Assembly: GCF_004342845.1 (NCBI RefSeq) | Contig: NZ_SLXB01000003.1 | Coordinates: 155,848-219,847 of the forward strand | Direction: 5' to 3' | Length of the DNA stretch: 64,000 bases | Source of the DNA: Prevotella heparinolytica | Lineage (GTDB): Bacteria; Bacteroidota; Bacteroidia; Bacteroidales; Bacteroidaceae | Shown: one piece after another, positions 1 through 8,368 of the stretch | How positions within the stretch are numbered: position 1 is the first letter of the stretch | Layout: each line of letters begins with the position of its first letter | Notes under the pieces: model-generated | The model's database searches: none | The model's input: the letters and a program-made list of their open reading frames with translations, nothing else | Told to the model about the DNA's origin: nothing | Made by a program: the position numbers and the translations under genes

Positions 1-291
1 TACTTGTTTTCTATTTTTTCCATTGATTCTTTTTTCTTTAAGTAAAAAATTAAATAAACTTTATCGTCCGTTTCAGCCTTCGGCTTTTACGCCGGGCAAA
101 GATACGAATAATTTATTTCAGCTACCGAGCAAATGGAGTAATTTTCAGATTATTAAGCAGCTTCATCCGTCTTAGGAACTTTGCTAAAACTTGTCCGAAG
201 AGTCACTTGTTCCTCTTTCATGTAATAAAATAAGTATTTAAGGAGATGGTTTTCTTACGATTTCTTGCCCAATCCTCTTTTTTTTATTCAA
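1..291. other. AT-rich intergenic stretch, no gene seen
   Basis: No convincing ORF is seen here. On the minus strand a TATCTTTG (104 down to 97) matches the Bacteroides -7 element and could drive a gene left of the window, but no TTTG lies at the expected distance upstream of it. Confidence 0.4.
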
Positions 292-295
292 TTTG

Positions 296-326
296 TTTGG
301 ATATTATAAAAAAGCCCTTACCTTTG
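296..326 (+). promoter_or_regulatory. Bacteroides-type promoter of the ilv operon
   Basis: TTTG at 296-299 and TACCTTTG at 319-326 are separated by exactly 19 bases, matching the Bacteroides primary-sigma consensus TTTG-N19-TAnnTTTG. Transcription should start around 329-335, just ahead of the leader ORF at 356. Confidence 0.8.
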
Positions 327-355
327 CAACCAAATTAACAGAGATAAAAAGAGAT

Positions 356-430
356 ATGAACTTGCATACATCTATTAACCTGGCAGTCCTGCATATTATT
401 CGCGTCGTGGTGGTGACATTGGGAGCGTGA
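356..430 (+). CDS. ilv operon leader peptide
   Basis: This is a 24-codon ORF starting about 25 bases after the predicted transcription start. Twelve of its 24 residues are Ile, Leu or Val, including the run IIRVVVV at residues 14-20, the hallmark of a leader peptide that senses branched-chain aminoacyl-tRNA supply. The TGA stop (428-430) forms part of a sequence that can pair with the 5' arm of the terminator at 472-507. The product is probably not functional as a protein; its translation is the signal. ATG was chosen because it is the first one downstream of the promoter and gives the Ile/Leu/Val-rich frame. Confidence 0.85.
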   Translation: MNLHTSINLAVLHIIRVVVVTLGA

Positions 431-486
431 GAAAGGTTTGTGTATGTATTCGTATGATAGAAGATAATTTTAAAAAGCCTTTCTCA
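428..486 (+). promoter_or_regulatory. Antiterminator pairing region of the ilv attenuator
   Basis: TGAGAAAGG at 428-436 is complementary over nine bases to CCTTTCTCA at 478-486, the 5' arm of the terminator. The same sequence, GTGAGAAAGG at 427-436, recurs at 492-501 as the terminator 3' arm. A ribosome stalled on the Val codons (404-415) would leave 428-436 free to pair and block the terminator. A ribosome reaching the stop codon would cover it and let the terminator form. This mechanism is inferred from the complementarity. Confidence 0.75.
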
Positions 487-507
487 TAACGGTGAGAAAG
501 GCTTTTT
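472..507 (+). terminator. Attenuator terminator before ilvD
   Basis: AAAAAGCCTTTCTC (472-485) and GAGAAAGGCTTTTT (494-507) are perfect 14-bp inverted arms around an 8-base loop and end in a T run. This is an intrinsic terminator only about 20 bases ahead of the ilvD start, so read-through must be regulated for the operon to be expressed. Confidence 0.9.
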
Positions 508-526
508 CATTGAAAGGAGTATTAAG

Positions 527-2326
527 ATGAAGCATCGGTTACGTAGTTCGTTCAGCACACAGGGACGCCGCATGGCAGGCGCCCGGGCTTTGTGGACGGC
601 CAATGGCATGAAGCAAGAACAAATGGGAAAGCCCATTATCGCTATAGTCAATTCGTTTACACAGTTCGTACCCGGACACGTCCACCTGCATGAAATCGGT
701 CAGTTTGTAAAGGGTGAGATTGAAAAAATGGGATGCTTTGCAGCAGAGTTCAACACCATTGCCATTGACGATGGCATCGCTATGGGACATGACGGCATGC
801 TTTATTCCTTACCCTCGCGAGACCTCATTGCCGATAGCGTGGAATATATGGTGAATGCCCATAAAGCAGATGCCATGATTTGCATCAGCAATTGCGACAA
901 AATTACTCCGGGCATGCTGATGGCGGCAATGCGGCTGAATATTCCTGCCGTGTTCGTTTCGGGTGGTCCGATGGAAGCCGGTGAATGGAATGGCAGACAT
1001 CTGGACTTGATCGATGCCATGATACAATCGGCCGATGAAAGTGTAGGCGACAATGAAGTTGCCCAAATAGAACAACGGGCCTGTCCCACATGCGGATGTT
1101 GTTCGGGCATGTTTACGGCCAATTCGATGAACTGTCTGAATGAGGCACTGGGGTTGGCCTTGCCCGGCAACGGGACGATTGTGGCCACTCATACCAACCG
1201 CAGGAAGCTGTTTGAAGATGCCGCAAAATTAATCGTAAAGAATGCTTTCAGGTACTATGAAGAAGGAGATGACAGCGTACTCCCGCGCAGCATTGCCACC
1301 CGCGAAGCTTTTCTGAACGCCATGACACTGGATATTGCAATGGGAGGCTCTACCAATACGGTGCTTCATTTGTTGGCAATAGCCCATGAAGCCGAAACCC
1401 GCTTTACGATGGACGACATCGATATGCTCTCCCGTCAAACCCCTTGTTTGTGCAAAGTGGCTCCTAATACTCAAAAATATCATATCCAAGATGTGAATCG
1501 TGCCGGTGGCATCATTGCCATAATGGACGAACTGGCGAAAGGCGGACTGGTAGACACCGGTGTTCTTCGTGTGGACGGAATGACGTTGGCGGAAGCAATA
1601 GACCGCTATAGCATCACTTCTCCTAATGTATGCGAGGAAGCCATTGAGAAATTCTCCAGCGCCGCTGCCGGAAAGTTCAATCTCGTGCTTGGTTCGCAAG
1701 CGGTATTTTACAAAGAACTGGATGCAGACCGCGTTGCCGGGTGTATCCGCGGATTGGAGCATGCCTACAGCAAGGATGGCGGCTTGGCTGTTCTGAAAGG
1801 AAATATAGCCCAAGATGGCTGTGTCGTAAAAACGGCCGGAGTGGATGAAAGTATCTGGAAGTTTACCGGTCCGGCCAAGGTTTTCGATTCGCAGGAAGCT
1901 GCCTGCAACGGTATATTGGGAGGAAAGGTGGTCAGTGGCGACGTCGTTGTCATCACCCACGAAGGTCCTAAAGGAGGGCCGGGCATGCAGGAGATGCTTT
2001 ATCCCACCTCTTATATCAAGTCACGCCATTTGGGTAAGGAGTGTGCACTGATTACCGACGGACGTTTCAGTGGAGGCACCTCCGGACTCAGCATAGGGCA
2101 TATCTCTCCCGAAGCTGCAGCCGGTGGAAACATCGGCAAGATTCAAGATGGAGATATCATTGAAATCAATATTCCGGAACGTAGCATCAACGTGAGGTTG
2201 ACGGATGAAGAATTGGACGCCCGCCCCATGACACCGGTCACACGTACTCGCGAAATATCCAAAGCACTGAAAGCATATGCCGGCATGGTAAGTTCGGCGG
2301 ATAAAGGAGCTGTGAGGTTGATATAG
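527..2326 (+). CDS. ilvD: Dihydroxy-acid dehydratase
   Basis: IlvD dehydrates 2,3-dihydroxy-3-methylbutanoate and -pentanoate to the 2-oxo acids that precede valine and isoleucine, in the cytoplasm, using an iron-sulfur cluster. The 599-residue protein closely follows the E. coli-type enzyme: [12 protein letters not shown] (about 42-53), [12 protein letters not shown] (about 119-130) and [19 protein letters not shown] (about 191-209) carry the family's cysteine and Mg-binding positions. The ATG at 527 has a good ribosome binding site (AAGGAG at 514-519). It is the first gene of the ilv operon, directly after the attenuator terminator. Full length and without anomalies. Confidence 0.97.
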   Translation: MKHRLRSSFSTQGRRMAGARALWTANGMKQEQMGKPIIAIVNSFTQFVPGHVHLHEIGQFVKGEIEKMGCFAAEFNTIAIDDGIAMGHDGMLYSLPSRDLIADSVEYMVNAHKADAMICISNCDKITPGMLMAAMRLNIPAVFVSGGPMEAGEWNGRHLDLIDAMIQSADESVGDNEVAQIEQRACPTCGCCSGMFTANSMNCLNEALGLALPGNGTIVATHTNRRKLFEDAAKLIVKNAFRYYEEGDDSVLPRSIATREAFLNAMTLDIAMGGSTNTVLHLLAIAHEAETRFTMDDIDMLSRQTPCLCKVAPNTQKYHIQDVNRAGGIIAIMDELAKGGLVDTGVLRVDGMTLAEAIDRYSITSPNVCEEAIEKFSSAAAGKFNLVLGSQAVFYKELDADRVAGCIRGLEHAYSKDGGLAVLKGNIAQDGCVVKTAGVDESIWKFTGPAKVFDSQEAACNGILGGKVVSGDVVVITHEGPKGGPGMQEMLYPTSYIKSRHLGKECALITDGRFSGGTSGLSIGHISPEAAAGGNIGKIQDGDIIEINIPERSINVRLTDEELDARPMTPVTRTREISKALKAYAGMVSSADKGAVRLI

Positions 2327-2391
2327 ACTTCGCGAAACATGGAGAATTAAGAAAACATTTTAACGGAAAGAAATCAGAAGATTTATTGAAT

Positions 2392-4143
2392 ATGATAAAT
2401 AGTGATACAAAAAACAATGCCTCCTCTTCCTTTTCGGGAACAGATTGCAGTGAAGTTCAGATAACAGGTGCCGAAGCATTGATGCGCTCTTTGGAATATC
2501 AGGGAGTAAAAACCATCTTCGGTTATCCGGGAGGAAGTATCATGCCGGTGTTTGACGCCTTATACGACCATCGTAAGACTTTGAACCATATTCTGGTTCG
2601 GCATGAGCAGGGGGCGGCTCATGCCGCACAAGGCTTTGCGCGTGTTTCTGGCGAAGTCGGCGTATGTTTAGTCACCAGCGGCCCGGGCGCCACCAATACT
2701 ATTACGGGCATTGCCGATGCCATGATAGACAGCACGCCGATTGTTGTCATAGCCGGTCAGGTAGGAACAAACTTTTTGGGTACAGATGCTTTTCAGGAAG
2801 TCGATTTAGTAGGTATCACACAGCCAATAACGAAATGGAGTTATCAAATCCGTCGCGCCGAAGATGTGGCGTGGGCGGTGGCTCGTGCTTTTTATGTGGC
2901 AAAGAGCGGACGTCCCGGCCCGGTGGTGCTTGATTTTGCCAAGAATGCGCAAGTAGATAAAACCGAATACGTTCCCACGAAAGTGGACTATATTCGCAGT
3001 TATCTTCCGGTTCCCGAAATGAATTCCGAAGCCATCAGACAAGCAGCCGAGCTGATAAACGGAGCGGTGCGTCCTTTGGTATTGGTGGGACAAGGGGTAG
3101 AGTTGGGAGAAGCTCAACAGGAACTCCGTACTTTTATCGAGAAAGCCGGAATGCCTGCCGGATGTACCCTGCTGGGACTTTCCGCTTTGCCTACGGCACA
3201 TCCTTTGAACAAGGGAATGCTGGGGATGCACGGAAATTTGGGGCCCAATATCAATACAGGCAAATGCGATGTGCTGATTGCCGTGGGCATGCGCTTCGAC
3301 GACCGTGTCACCGGCAAATTGTCCACTTATGCCACACAGGCAAAGATTATTCATTTCGATATAGACCCGGCCGAGATAGATAAGAACGTTAAAGTGGATG
3401 TTGCCGTGTTGGGCGACTGCAAGGAGACGCTGGCTGCGGTGACCGAATTGCTGAAGCCTGCGGAACATAAAGAATGGCTCGAAACTTTTCTGCCTTATGA
3501 GAAGGTAGAAGAGGAAAAAGTCATTCGGCCGGAATTGCATCCGGCAGGCAAAGCTTTGAGCATGGGCGAAGTGGTGCGTGCTGTCAGCGAGGCTACCGGC
3601 AATGAGGCTATATTGGTCACCGACGTGGGGCAAAATCAGATGATGGCCGCCCGATATTTCAAATATAGCAAGAAGCGTAGCATTGTCACCTCAGGCGGTT
3701 TGGGCACTATGGGTTTCGGGCTTCCGGCCGCCATAGGCGCCACTTTTGGCAGTCCCGACCGTACAGTATGCGTTTTCATGGGCGATGGAGGATTACAGAT
3801 GAACATACAGGAGCTGGGCACTGTTATGGAGCAAAAGGCACCGGTGAAAATAATTCTGCTGAACAATAACTTCCTCGGCAACGTTCGGCAATGGCAGGCG
3901 ATGTTCTTTAACCGCCGTTATTCGTTCACCCCTATGATGAACCCTGACTATATGAAAATAGCGTCGGCCTATGCCATTCCTGCCCGTCGGGTCATGAAGC
4001 GCGAAGAGTTGGCAGCAGCGATTGATGAGATGATTGCCACGGATGGCCCGTTCCTGCTCGAAGCTTGCGTGGAAGAAGAAGGAAATGTGATGCCGATGAC
4101 CCCACCGGGTGGTTCGGTGAACCAGATGCTACTGGAATGCTGA
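2392..4143 (+). CDS. ilvB: Acetolactate synthase, large (catalytic) subunit
   Basis: This ThDP enzyme condenses two pyruvates to acetolactate, or pyruvate with 2-oxobutyrate, as the first common step of valine, leucine and isoleucine synthesis. Of about 583 residues, the N-terminal ThDP domain has GYPGGSIMPVFDAL and the catalytic-Glu motif RHEQGAAHAAQGFAR. The C-terminal domain has the ThDP/Mg motif GDGGLQMNIQELGT followed by LLNNN. ATG at 2392 is preferred over an in-frame TTG at 2386; the difference is two residues. The regulatory subunit follows after 20 bases, so the two are co-expressed under the ilv attenuator. Confidence 0.96.
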   Translation: MINSDTKNNASSSFSGTDCSEVQITGAEALMRSLEYQGVKTIFGYPGGSIMPVFDALYDHRKTLNHILVRHEQGAAHAAQGFARVSGEVGVCLVTSGPGATNTITGIADAMIDSTPIVVIAGQVGTNFLGTDAFQEVDLVGITQPITKWSYQIRRAEDVAWAVARAFYVAKSGRPGPVVLDFAKNAQVDKTEYVPTKVDYIRSYLPVPEMNSEAIRQAAELINGAVRPLVLVGQGVELGEAQQELRTFIEKAGMPAGCTLLGLSALPTAHPLNKGMLGMHGNLGPNINTGKCDVLIAVGMRFDDRVTGKLSTYATQAKIIHFDIDPAEIDKNVKVDVAVLGDCKETLAAVTELLKPAEHKEWLETFLPYEKVEEEKVIRPELHPAGKALSMGEVVRAVSEATGNEAILVTDVGQNQMMAARYFKYSKKRSIVTSGGLGTMGFGLPAAIGATFGSPDRTVCVFMGDGGLQMNIQELGTVMEQKAPVKIILLNNNFLGNVRQWQAMFFNRRYSFTPMMNPDYMKIASAYAIPARRVMKREELAAAIDEMIATDGPFLLEACVEEEGNVMPMTPPGGSVNQMLLEC

Positions 4144-4163
4144 CTTTTAAAATCGAAAGAAAT

Positions 4164-4730
4164 ATGAGTGACAAAACATTATATACCATTATCGTCCATT
4201 CGGAAAACTTTGCCGGTCTGCTCAATCAGGTGACGGCTGTTTTTACCCGCCGGCAAATCAATATCGAAAGCCTGAATGTATCGGCCTCCTCCATCAAAGG
4301 GGTACACAAATATACCATCACTGCTTGGACGGACAAAGAGACCATTGAAAAGGTGGCCAAGCAAATCACCAAGAAAATAGATGTGTTGCAGGCCCATTAC
4401 TTTACGGACGATGAAATCTACCAACATGAAATAGCTCTTTATAAGATAACCACTTCCATATTGGAAGAGAAACCGGAAGTTTCTAAAGTTATCCGAAAAT
4501 ACAATGCGCGTATTGTGGAGGTCAATGCAGTATTTTCTATTGTAGAGAAGAATGGCATGAGCGAAGACATAACTGGTCTTAATGAAGAGTTGAGTGCGTT
4601 AGGTTGTGTGCTTCAGTTTGTTCGTTCGGGTCGTGTTGCCATTACCACTAGTTGTTTTGAGCGGGTCAACGAATACTTGGCTGAGCGTGAGACAAAATAC
4701 CTTCAAAGTAAACAAAACGGCAATGAGTGA
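4164..4730 (+). CDS. ilvN: Acetolactate synthase, small (regulatory) subunit
   Basis: The small subunit activates IlvB and makes it sensitive to valine feedback. The 188-residue protein has an N-terminal ACT domain (TLYTIIVHSENFAGLLNQV, then the conserved NIESLNV) and a C-terminal ACT-like domain, the two-part layout of the longer IlvH-type subunits. The open frame extends upstream to 4065, but that part overlaps ilvB in another frame and is not conserved. ATG at 4164 gives the standard start. The 3' end overlaps the thioesterase start by eight bases, which suggests translational coupling. Confidence 0.94.
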   Translation: MSDKTLYTIIVHSENFAGLLNQVTAVFTRRQINIESLNVSASSIKGVHKYTITAWTDKETIEKVAKQITKKIDVLQAHYFTDDEIYQHEIALYKITTSILEEKPEVSKVIRKYNARIVEVNAVFSIVEKNGMSEDITGLNEELSALGCVLQFVRSGRVAITTSCFERVNEYLAERETKYLQSKQNGNE

Positions 4731-5472
4731 GAATAACAAGATAGGAACGTATAAGTTTGTAGCCGAACCGTTTCATGTCGATTTTACCGGACGGCTGACC
4801 TTGGGCGTATTGGGCAATCATTTGCTGAATTGCGCCGGCTTCCATGCTACCGATCGAGGCTTCGGCATCGCTGCCTTGAACGAGGATAATTATACCTGGG
4901 TGTTGTCCCGTCTGGCCATCGAGTTGGATGAGATGCCCTATCAGTATGAGGAGTTTTCCATTCAGACGTGGGTGGAGAATGTCTATCGCCTTTTTACGGA
5001 TCGTAACTTTGCCCTTATCGACAAAGTAGGACGAAAAATAGGTTATGCGCGCTCTGTATGGGCCATGATCAGTATGAATACGCGTAAGCCGGCCGATCTG
5101 CATGCTCTTCATGGAGGCGGCATTATGGATTATATTTGCGATGAGCCTTGCCCTATCGAGAAGCCTTCGCGCATCAAAACAACTTCCACGGAGCCGCTGA
5201 CCGCACTGGTTGCCAAGTACAGCGACATTGATATTAACGGACACGTCAACAGCGTCCGCTATATAGAGCATATCCTCGACTTGTTTCCTATGGAGATGTA
5301 TCGGGCAAAGCGCATCCGTCGTTTTGAGATGGCCTATGTAGCCGAAAGTTATTATGGGGATGAACTTACCTTCTTTATGGACGATGACGGTGGCGGCATT
5401 TACACTGTGGAAGTGAAGAAGAACAGTGGAGAGATGGTTTGCCGCTCCAAAGTGATATTTACGGAGAAATAA
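4723..5472 (+). CDS. Acyl-ACP thioesterase (FatA/FatB-like)
   Basis: The predicted role is hydrolysis of acyl-acyl-carrier protein to free fatty acid. The 249-residue protein has the double hot-dog layout of bacterial acyl-ACP thioesterases. The N-terminal half begins GTYKFVAEPFHVDFTG and includes WVLSRLAIELDEMP. The second half has the motif DIDINGHVNSVRYIEHILD, whose Asn and His match catalytic positions of plant FatA/FatB. The start at 4723 overlaps the ilvN stop. A fatty-acid gene inside a branched-chain amino-acid operon is unexpected; a link to branched-chain fatty acids, which Bacteroides make from branched amino-acid precursors, is an inference. Confidence 0.88.
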   Translation: MSENNKIGTYKFVAEPFHVDFTGRLTLGVLGNHLLNCAGFHATDRGFGIAALNEDNYTWVLSRLAIELDEMPYQYEEFSIQTWVENVYRLFTDRNFALIDKVGRKIGYARSVWAMISMNTRKPADLHALHGGGIMDYICDEPCPIEKPSRIKTTSTEPLTALVAKYSDIDINGHVNSVRYIEHILDLFPMEMYRAKRIRRFEMAYVAESYYGDELTFFMDDDGGGIYTVEVKKNSGEMVCRSKVIFTEK

Positions 5473-5521
5473 ACAGAATCATAAACGTTGGCGTAAGCCG
5501 CAAATAAAAACTTAAACAGAT

Positions 5522-6565
5522 ATGGCACAATTAAATTTTGGCGGTGTTATCGAGAATGTGATGACCCGCGAAGAGTTTCCTTTGGAAAAAGCGCGTGAGA
5601 TTTTGAAAGACGAAACCATTGCAGTCATCGGTTACGGCGTGCAGGGGCCCGGTCAGGCTTGCAACCTGCGCGATAACGGTTTCAACGTGATTGTGGGACA
5701 ACGTCCGGGCAAGACGTACGAAAAAGCCGTGGCCGACGGATGGGTGCCGGGCGAAACGCTGTTCAGCATCGAAGAAGCCTGCCAAAGGGGTACTGTCGTG
5801 ATGTGTTTGCTATCCGATGCGGCTGTAATGTCCGTATGGCCCGTCATCAAGCCCTGTCTCACTCCCGGCAAGGCACTTTATTTCTCCCACGGCTTTGCCA
5901 TCACTTGGAACGACCGCACGGGAGTGGTTCCTCCCAAAGATATTGATGTGATTATGGTTGCTCCAAAAGGCTCCGGCACTTCACTTCGCACCATGTTTCT
6001 CGAAGGTCGCGGTTTGAACTCGTCTTATGCCATCTATCAGGATGCCACCGGCCGGGCTTTCGACAAGACCATCGCATTGGGCATCGGCATTGGTTCGGGC
6101 TATCTGTTCGAGACGACTTTCATCCGCGAGGCTACCTCCGATTTGACCGGTGAGCGTGGTTCATTGATGGGTGCCATTCAGGGATTGTTGCTGGCACAGT
6201 ACGAGGTGTTGCGTGAAAACGGGCATACTCCCTCCGAGGCTTTCAACGAAACGGTGGAAGAGTTGACCCAATCTTTGATGCCCTTGTTTGCCAAGAACGG
6301 TATGGACTGGATGTATGCCAACTGCTCCACTACGGCTCAGCGCGGTGCGCTCGACTGGATGACCCCGTTCCACGATGCCATCAAGCCCGTCGTGCAGAAG
6401 CTGTACGAAAGCGTGAAGTCCGGAAACGAAGCTCAGATTTCCATCGATAGCAACTCCAAGCCCGACTACCGTGAAAAACTGAATGCCGAGCTGAAAGCCT
6501 TGCGCGAAAGCGAAATGTGGCAGACTGCTGTTACTGTACGTAAACTTCGTCCGGAGAATAATTAA
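5522..6565 (+). CDS. ilvC: Ketol-acid reductoisomerase
   Basis: IlvC isomerises and reduces acetolactate or acetohydroxybutyrate with NADPH to the dihydroxy acid used by IlvD. The 347-residue protein has a Rossmann motif GYGVQGPGQ (about 37-45), LLSDAA, APKGSG, and a C-terminal knotted helical domain with SEAFNETVEELTQSL. Its sequence resembles fungal Ilv5 (LRDNGFNVIVG, DGWVPG, and a C-terminus ending VRKLRPEN) more than the common bacterial class I enzyme; this comparison is from memory. It is the last ilv gene, 49 bases after the thioesterase. The next 640 bases hold repeats only. Confidence 0.95.
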   Translation: MAQLNFGGVIENVMTREEFPLEKAREILKDETIAVIGYGVQGPGQACNLRDNGFNVIVGQRPGKTYEKAVADGWVPGETLFSIEEACQRGTVVMCLLSDAAVMSVWPVIKPCLTPGKALYFSHGFAITWNDRTGVVPPKDIDVIMVAPKGSGTSLRTMFLEGRGLNSSYAIYQDATGRAFDKTIALGIGIGSGYLFETTFIREATSDLTGERGSLMGAIQGLLLAQYEVLRENGHTPSEAFNETVEELTQSLMPLFAKNGMDWMYANCSTTAQRGALDWMTPFHDAIKPVVQKLYESVKSGNEAQISIDSNSKPDYREKLNAELKALRESEMWQTAVTVRKLRPENN

Positions 6566-6571
6566 AATTGC

Positions 6572-6595
6572 TTTTGCCGGTTGAGGCCGGCAAAA
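6572..6595 (+). terminator. Hairpin after ilvC, possible terminator
   Basis: TTTTGCCGG (6572-6580) and CCGGCAAAA (6587-6595) form a perfect 9-bp stem with a six-base loop seven bases after the ilvC stop. It has no T run on the plus strand, so it may act as a 3'-end stabiliser or a weak terminator. Confidence 0.45.
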
Positions 6596-6638
6596 AATCT
6601 CCTGACGCATCGTTTTGAAAGTGTCCGAAGTTTGCACG

Positions 6639-6726
6639 GCAACTCCGCACGAACCTGTATCCAACTGCTTGCCGGCTTCAAGCCAACTGCCTGCCGACTC
6701 GGAGTCGGCAAGCAGTCCGCAAAGCA
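6639..6726. repeat. 22-bp-period tandem array H
   Basis: Four 22-bp units are seen at 6639, 6661, 6683 and 6705. The second and third both begin CCAACTGC(T/C)TGCCG. The fourth is inverted relative to its neighbour, so GCCGACTC and GAGTCGGC form a hairpin at 6694-6709. The array lies 3' of ilvC, in the gap before the convergent ROK gene. Confidence 0.6.
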
Positions 6727-6829
6727 TCGAAAACAGGAATAACAGACAGTGTCTTAACGAGTTACCATACAAACTTTCCCTCGCGCGCGCGAGAGAAGAA
6801 AAGAATAGAGAAGAGAAGAATAGAAAATA

Positions 6830-6901
6830 CCTCCTCCACCTTGAAGTGCACCCCAAAAGTTGGACATAAAACTTTTGGGGTGCACTTCAAGGTGGAGGAG
6901 G
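6830..6901. repeat. 72-bp near-perfect palindrome with IS3-like end sequence
   Basis: A perfect 31-bp inverted repeat (6830-6860 with 6871-6901) surrounds a 10-base spacer. The inner part, TGCACCCCAAAAGTTGGACA (6847-6866), resembles the terminal inverted repeats of IS3-family elements in Bacteroidota. No transposase remains. It could be a collapsed element or a MITE-like repeat. A purine-rich tract (6793-6828) lies just upstream. Confidence 0.7.
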
Positions 6902-6914
6902 GAGAAAGACAATT

Positions 6915-7080
6915 TTCGGAACAGCTCCTCCCACACGTTGACAAGTTCAACGCCACACCGTATGCACCATAACGTGAGAGCTCAACGAGTGCAAGGTGTG
7001 GGATTGCAGACGGTGAAGTGTGGGGTTGAGGGCGACGAAGTGCGGAGTTACGGGTGACGAAGTGTGAGGTTACGAGCGGA
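6915..7080. repeat. 22-bp-period tandem array A, with inverted copies
   Basis: Forward units start at 6993, 7016, 7038 and 7060, with cores such as AAGTGTGGGGTTGAGGGCG and AAGTGCGGAGTTACGGGTG. Spacing is 23, 22 and 22 bp. At 6915-6960 similar units occur in the opposite orientation (GTGTGG..GTTGAA on the minus strand). The core AAGTGTGGG is shared with array D at 27991-28122. Confidence 0.6.
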
Positions 7081-7133
7081 AGTCAATCCTATGCAAGCCC
7101 GAAATAAGATGCGAGAAGACAAACGATGTCAGC

Positions 7134-7179
7134 GAAAAAAAAACGTGCGCTTCAAGCTCGTCAGCTTTCAGCGCACGTT
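7134..7179 (-). terminator. Terminator of the ROK kinase gene
   Basis: AACGTGCGCT (7142-7151) pairs with AGCGCACGTT (7170-7179). Read on the minus strand, the stem is followed by a T run (complement of the A-rich 7134-7143). It lies about 30 bases after the stop of the minus-strand ROK gene. Confidence 0.8.
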
Positions 7180-7209
7180 CCATTTATCAAATTTAGCAGG
7201 ATAAAAATG

Positions 7210-8190
7210 TTATCTGATTTCTTTCAGCTCCCAACCCAACGCACTGGCACCTAATACGGCAGCGTCAGAGTCTTTCAACTCGGAGGCCAGCAACTTGGTC
7301 TTACCCTTATAGATGCTCAGGATATTGGCGTCAATGGCTTTCTGGATAGGTTTGAAGATATAATCGCCCGCCTTTGCCAGACCGCCGAAGAGAACGATGG
7401 CCTCCGGACTGGAAAAAGCGATGAAGTCGGCCAAAGCCTCGCCCAGAATGGTTCCCGTAAACTCGAAAATGTCTTGAGCCAGCTTATCGCCCTTGACGGC
7501 CGCATCATACACATCTTTGGAGGTGATGTTCTCGGCGGGAATGGAGCGCAGCAAACTGGGTTCGGTACGCGCGGCAAGAAACTCGCGTGCCGAACGGGCT
7601 ACACCCGTGGCCGAACAGTAGGTTTCCAAACAGCCGTGGCGTCCGCATCCGCAAAGACGGCCGTTTTCGCGACGGATAATGGTATGTCCCAATTCACCGG
7701 CAAAACCGTCGTGACCGTAAACCATCTGGCCGTTGATAACGATACCGCTACCCACACCTGTGCCAAGCGTAATCATAATGAAATCTTTCATTCCGCGTGC
7801 GGCACCGTAGGTCATCTCGCCTATACCGGCGGCATTAGCGTCATTGGTCAATGCGGTAGGGATGCCCAAACGTTCCTCAAACATGGCAGCCAAAGGAATC
7901 ACTCCCTTCCAAGGAAGATTCGGGGCAAATTCAATGGTGCCGCTATAATAGTTACCGTTGGGAGCACCGATGCCGATTCCCTTTATTTTATCCACACCGC
8001 CATTGGCAATAATCAGAGGGAGCAGATTCTTGCATACTTCATCTACATAATCTTCGGCCTTCTCATAGGCTCCGGTCTTGATAGAGCCACTGGTTATGAT
8101 GGTTCCGCGCGCATCTACAATACCAAAGACAGTATTTGTACCGCCTATGTCAATACCCACCACATAGGGTTTTTCCATGCTTGAATTCAT
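7210..8190 (-). CDS. ROK-family glucokinase/hexokinase
   Basis: The predicted role is ATP-dependent phosphorylation of glucose or related hexoses in the cytoplasm. The 326-residue protein has the phosphate-binding motif GIDIGGTNTVFGIVD near the N-terminus, ITLGTGVGSGIV, and the ROK zinc signature GHT followed by CGCGRHGCLE (about 175-186). Family length is normal. The first ATG (8190) and a second four codons later are both possible starts. It is transcribed alone, divergent from the efflux operon (178 bases apart), with its own terminator. Resembles the B. fragilis ROK hexokinase RokA, but exact substrate is not shown by sequence. Confidence 0.88.
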   Translation of the reverse strand: MNSSMEKPYVVGIDIGGTNTVFGIVDARGTIITSGSIKTGAYEKAEDYVDEVCKNLLPLIIANGGVDKIKGIGIGAPNGNYYSGTIEFAPNLPWKGVIPLAAMFEERLGIPTALTNDANAAGIGEMTYGAARGMKDFIMITLGTGVGSGIVINGQMVYGHDGFAGELGHTIIRRENGRLCGCGRHGCLETYCSATGVARSAREFLAARTEPSLLRSIPAENITSKDVYDAAVKGDKLAQDIFEFTGTILGEALADFIAFSSPEAIVLFGGLAKAGDYIFKPIQKAIDANILSIYKGKTKLLASELKDSDAAVLGASALGWELKEIR

Positions 8191-8368
8191 GATATTTCTT
8201 TGCTTAAAGGGTTAGTTAATATTATTTATGGTTACAAATTACACAAAGAAAAATGACACTGCAAAATCTTTTTTTAAAAAAGTGTTCCTCTACTGCAACT
8301 TTTGACACCCCCTTTGCGTCTAATAGTCAAAATAGCGAAAACCAAAGCAAGTAATAAACAGTGAAACC

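Noticed and set aside
6572..6595. Strong intrinsic terminator after ilvC
   Set aside because: The stem is good but no T run follows on the plus strand, so it is listed only as a possible terminator.
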